A DNA stretch of 16,107 nt. Origin: an uncultured Actinomyces sp. (GTDB lineage Bacteria > Actinomycetota > Actinomycetes > Actinomycetales > Actinomycetaceae). The translations under genes and the position numbers were made by a program. Shown here piece after piece: positions 13,906 to 16,107 of the stretch. The notes under the pieces are model-generated. The model worked only from the letters and a program-made list of their open reading frames with translations. It ran no database searches and was not told the DNA's origin. The stretch is from positions 1-16,107 of the forward strand of contig CACYEE010000118.1 in NCBI GenBank assembly GCA_902773415.1, given 5' to 3'. The first letter of the stretch is position 1, and each line of letters begins with the position of its first letter.

Positions 13906-13946
13906 CCGGGGCGGGAATCGGCGTGTTGTTCCGATTCCCGCCCCGG
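13906..13946. terminator. Block B hairpin, copy 4 (bidirectional terminator)
   Basis: A perfect 16 bp stem is formed by CCGGGGCGGGAATCGG (13906-13921) and CCGATTCCCGCCCCGG (13931-13946) with a 9-base loop. On the + strand it is followed by TTGTTTAT, a modest T-rich tail. It lies about 40 bases after the FKBP stop, so it probably terminates that cluster, and being symmetrical could also serve sodA. It belongs to the block B repeat family, here inverted relative to 7434 and 9105. Confidence 0.7.
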
Positions 13947-13972
13947 TTGTTTATGCAGGTCAGAGGGTCGGG

Positions 13973-14021
13973 TGTCGCAGGGGCAACTGGTGCCGGATTG
14001 GGGGACATCCCCTTCCCGGCA
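13973..14021 (-). repeat. Intergenic repeat core, copy 4
   Basis: In reverse orientation this reads TGCCGGGAAGGGGAT, GTCCCCCAATCCGGCA, then a third arm ending CCCCTGCGACA: the same three-arm order as the other copies, 49 bp long. TGCCGG with CCGGCA and GGGGA with TCCCC form the main stem. As in the + copies, block B lies on its downstream side. It is in the convergent gap between FKBP and sodA, 45 bases from the sodA stop. Confidence 0.75.
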
Positions 14022-14065
14022 GCCTCAGGAGCCGGTCCCGCCGCGGTTCGCGGGCATCGTGGCGG

Positions 14066-14665
14066 CTAGGCGCGGGCGTCCTGGAGGCGCGCGGCAACGT
14101 CCTCCCAGTTCACGACGTTCCAGAAGGCCTTGACGTAGTCGGCCTTGACGTTGAGGTAGTCGAGATAGAAGGCGTGCTCCCACATGTCGAGCATGAGCAG
14201 GGGAACCATCGCGACCGGCATGTTCGCCTGCTGGTCGAAAAGCTGGAATGTCGCGAGCTTTTCGGAGAGCGGATCGAAGGCGAGCACGCCCCAGCCGGAT
14301 CCCTGGATGCCCGTGGCGACGGCGGTGAACTGGGAGACGAAGCCGTCGAAGGAACCGAAGGCGTCGTCGATGGCGGCAGCAAGCTCGCCTTCGGGGCGGC
14401 CGCCGCCATCCGGGCTCATGTTCTGCCAGAAGATGGAATGGTTGCGGTGGCCGCCAAGATTGAAGGCGAGGTCCTTGGAGAACTGGTTGATCTTGGACAG
14501 GTCGCCGGCCTCGCGGGCGGCGGCGAGGTTCTCGATCGCGGCATTGGCGCCGGCGACATACGCGGCGTGGTGCTTGTCGTGATGGAGCTCCATGATTTTC
14601 GCCGAGATGGAGGGTTCGAGGGCTGCGTAGTCGTAGGGCAGCTCGGGCAGGGCGTAGATGGCCAT
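14066..14665 (-). CDS. sodA: Superoxide dismutase, Mn/Fe family (Mn-like)
   Basis: A 199-residue cytoplasmic enzyme that converts superoxide to oxygen and peroxide. The metal ligands His28 (in MELHHDKHH), His76 (in GGHRNHSIFW), Asp160 and His164 (in DMWEHAFY) are all present. Gly71-Gly72, where Fe enzymes carry Gln, and Gln near 145-146 point to the Mn type, though activity with either metal is possible. There is no signal peptide. The start ATG 14665 is preceded by AGAGAGAC, a weak ribosome binding site. A promoter with good spacing lies at 14726-14754. Confidence 0.96.
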   Translation of the reverse strand: MAIYALPELPYDYAALEPSISAKIMELHHDKHHAAYVAGANAAIENLAAAREAGDLSKINQFSKDLAFNLGGHRNHSIFWQNMSPDGGGRPEGELAAAIDDAFGSFDGFVSQFTAVATGIQGSGWGVLAFDPLSEKLATFQLFDQQANMPVAMVPLLMLDMWEHAFYLDYLNVKADYVKAFWNVVNWEDVAARLQDARA

Positions 14666-14725
14666 CGTCTCTCTTTCTTGCGTGTCGTAGCTTGGACGAA
14701 TCGTGTCCGTTCCTTTGCGTTTTCC

Positions 14726-14754
14726 ATCGTATCCAAACGGCTGGCGCGGTTAAA
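14726..14754 (-). promoter_or_regulatory. Promoter of sodA
   Basis: Reading leftward, -35 TTTAAC (14749-14754) and -10 TACGAT (14726-14731) are separated by exactly 17 bases, leaving a leader of about 50 bases. No operator for a metal or redox regulator is recognised. Confidence 0.5.
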
Positions 14755-14821
14755 GAGGAACGATTCCACTTTGCGCATAATCCGTCGCGGCTGCGGTTCG
14801 CGAAACCGGCCGCGTTGCGGG

Positions 14822-14827
14822 TAGTAT
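14822..14827 (+). promoter_or_regulatory. Candidate -10 box for the receiver-like gene and trpD
   Basis: TAGTAT lies 40 bases before the ATG at 14867, with GGAGG (14853-14857) in between as the ribosome binding site. The -35 region is poor, as is common in actinobacteria. Confidence 0.4.
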
Positions 14828-14866
14828 TGCGTGAGAGCTTGCGCAAACCGATGGAGGATTGAGGAC

Positions 14867-15268
14867 ATGGCCCAGGACAAGGTCAACATCATCGTCTATT
14901 CCGACGACTCGTCGCGTCGTGCGGCCGTCATGAACGCAGTGGGTACCCGCGTCTCCAAGGACGGGCCGCGGATCGAATGGAAGGAAATCGCCACCGGCAA
15001 GGTCGCGATGCTCGAGATCCAGGGCGAAACCAGGTACGATCTTGCGATTCTCGACGGCGAGACGAAGGGGTTCGGCGGCATCGGCGTCGGCCGGATGATG
15101 CACGACGAAGTCCGCGAGGAGCACGTCAACTACAACGTTCCCACCATCAATCTCGTCGCGCGTCCCCAGGACGAATGGATTTCGCGATGGTCGGGCGCCT
15201 CGCGCACGCTGCTGTATCCGATCGATCCGCGCGAGCTGGCGACCGCGGTCAGGGAGCTTCTGGCCTGA
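14867..15268 (+). CDS. Degenerate response-regulator receiver-like protein upstream of trpD
   Basis: A 133-residue stand-alone protein with the receiver (REC) fold pattern. It begins VNIIVYSDDSSRRAAVMNAV, with acidic Asp13-Asp14 after the first strand, and has YDLAILDGE with Asp63 at the phospho-acceptor position. The strand VPTINLVARPQDEW stands where a normal receiver has T/S-A-K, so the conserved Lys is missing. There is no DNA-binding output domain and no histidine kinase nearby. A similar small protein before trpD is a recurrent arrangement in actinobacteria as I recall it. GGAGG sits nine bases before the ATG. Function unknown; phosphorylation is doubtful. Confidence 0.8.
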   Translation: MAQDKVNIIVYSDDSSRRAAVMNAVGTRVSKDGPRIEWKEIATGKVAMLEIQGETRYDLAILDGETKGFGGIGVGRMMHDEVREEHVNYNVPTINLVARPQDEWISRWSGASRTLLYPIDPRELATAVRELLA

Positions 15269-15287
15269 GAGCGACCAGCCGCATGAT

Positions 15288-15329
15288 GGAAGGCTGCGTG
15301 CGCGGAATCCTCCGGCACGTAGCCTTTCC
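15288..15329 (+). other. Strong hairpin in the leader of trpD (attenuator or terminator candidate)
   Basis: GGAAGGCTGCGTGC (15288-15301) pairs with GCACGTAGCCTTTCC (15315-15329) with one bulge and one mismatch, and the loop adds CGGA/TCCG pairs. It fills the 108 bp gap between the receiver-like gene and trpD. A pyrimidine-rich stretch follows, but no U-tract. I see no tryptophan-rich leader peptide, so classical attenuation is not supported. Confidence 0.45.
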
Positions 15330-15376
15330 CGTATCTCCTCGATTCTTCCGGCACGACAAAACGAAAGGCGTTCGAC

Positions 15377-16107
15377 ATGGCACGGCGAAACTGGTCCGAT
15401 CTCATCACCCGGGTCGTCAATCGCGAAGACCTCGACTCGTTGGATACGGCGTGGGCGATGGACCAGGTGATGGATGGCGACACGTCGCCCGTTGTTCTCG
15501 CGGGCTTCCTCGCGGCCCTCGCGACAAAGGGCGAAACGGCAGCGGAAATCTCCGGTCTTGCGAAATCGATGCTCGACCATGCCCGCCCGCTTCGGATCGA
15601 AGGCGAATGCCTCGACATTGTCGGGACGGGAGGCGACAGGCTCGGAACCGTCAACATCTCGACAATGGCCGCCGTTGTCATCGCCGCTGCGGGAGTGCCG
15701 GTCGTCAAGCACGGAAACCGCGCATCCTCCTCGCACTGCGGAAGCGCGGACGTTCTCGAAGCGCTCGGAATCGGTCTCGCCCTTCCCGTCGAAGCCGTCG
15801 AGGAAGTCTTCAAGGAGCTGGGAATCACCTTCTGCTTCGCGAACTACTTCCATCCCTCGATGCGTTTCGCGGCACAGGCGCGCCGCGAGCTCGCGATTGC
15901 CACCGCCTTCAACGTTCTTGGTCCGCTGACGAACCCTGCCCGTGCGACGACCTCCGTCATCGGCGTCTATTCGCCCGACAAGGCACCCATTATCGCCCAG
16001 GTTCTTGCCGATCGAGGTTCGCGCGCCCTCGTTTTCCGCGGGGACAACGGCATGGACGAGCTTTCGGCCGTCGCGCCGAATACCGTGTGGGAGGTGAACG
16101 AGGGCCG
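15377..16107 (+). CDS. trpD: Anthranilate phosphoribosyltransferase, N-terminal part (3' end outside window)
   Basis: The second step of tryptophan synthesis, joining anthranilate to PRPP. The first 243 residues of about 340-350 are present. DIVGTGGDRLGTVNIST (Gly83-Asp87 for PRPP), KHGNRASSSHCGSADVLEALG (111 onward), FCFANYFHPSMR and NVLGPLTNPA are diagnostic. FRGDNGMDELS is the Mg-binding region near the window edge. The ATG at 15377 has GAAAGG about eight bases upstream. It is preceded by the receiver-like gene and a hairpin. No other trp gene is visible, so trpD appears to stand alone on its upstream side. Confidence 0.97.
   Translation, partial: MARRNWSDLITRVVNREDLDSLDTAWAMDQVMDGDTSPVVLAGFLAALATKGETAAEISGLAKSMLDHARPLRIEGECLDIVGTGGDRLGTVNISTMAAVVIAAAGVPVVKHGNRASSSHCGSADVLEALGIGLALPVEAVEEVFKELGITFCFANYFHPSMRFAAQARRELAIATAFNVLGPLTNPARATTSVIGVYSPDKAPIIAQVLADRGSRALVFRGDNGMDELSAVAPNTVWEVNEG

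Noticed and set aside
14770..14783. TTGCGCATAA near the sodA/receiver gap as a further ARG half-site
   Set aside because: Only half of the pattern is present and no second half or tandem partner is found.
15281..15376. Possible trp leader peptide before trpD
   Set aside because: The short frame from ATG 15283 has no run of tryptophan codons before the hairpin, so classical ribosome-mediated attenuation is not supported.
1..16107. tRNA, rRNA or IS transposase genes
   Set aside because: No cloverleaf with a CCA-type acceptor, no rRNA-like sequence and no transposase frame were recognised on either strand.

Overview
This is a high-GC chromosomal window that reads as ordinary actinobacterial housekeeping DNA. 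Supporting signs are a GS-I beta glutamine synthetase with its adenylyltransferase GlnE, the actinobacteria-restricted membrane families DUF4191 and DUF3043, TANNNT-type -10 boxes placed 6-7 bases before start codons (leaderless messages), and lipoprotein signals. The gene set (glnE, glnA, DUF4191, glycerate-kinase-like, erpA, trpD) resembles a block that lies in one neighbourhood of mycobacterial chromosomes. I suspect an Actinomycetaceae-like host, but genus cannot be fixed from the sequence. There is no phage, plasmid, IS transposase, CRISPR, rRNA or tRNA.

Layout. 1-819 (+): 3' end of glnE. 1160-3951 (-): three-gene polar amino-acid ABC importer (ATPase, permease, lipoprotein binding protein), preceded by a promoter overlapped by two tandem ARG-box-like sites, which suggests arginine control. 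4376-5797 (-): glnA. 5847-6542 (-): DUF4191 membrane protein. 6709-7170 (+): small exported protein of unknown function. 7554-8953 (+): small conserved protein followed by pyrD. 9199-9885 (-): DUF3043 membrane protein. 9973-13864 (+): M20 dipeptidase, a divergent glycerate-kinase-like protein, erpA and an FKBP lipoprotein, closely packed. 14066-14665 (-): sodA. 14867 to the end (+): degenerate receiver-domain protein, then trpD running off the window.

How the genes work together. Nitrogen is the main theme of the left half: amino-acid uptake, glutamine synthesis, and GlnE, which adenylylates GlnA at a Tyr that is present here. The right half holds pyrimidine and tryptophan biosynthesis, Fe-S cluster insertion, extracytoplasmic folding and superoxide defence.

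The most unusual content lies between genes. A composite intergenic repeat family occupies five gaps (820-1159, 4057-4375, 7322-7553, 9053-9198, 13865-14065). It has a 49-53 bp three-arm palindromic core (four copies), a lead-in block, a GC-rich hairpin block that could act as a bidirectional terminator, and an 85 bp two-hairpin block (two copies, about 87% identical, same strand). All five gaps lie on the 3' side of at least one gene. None of the elements lies in a purely divergent gap.
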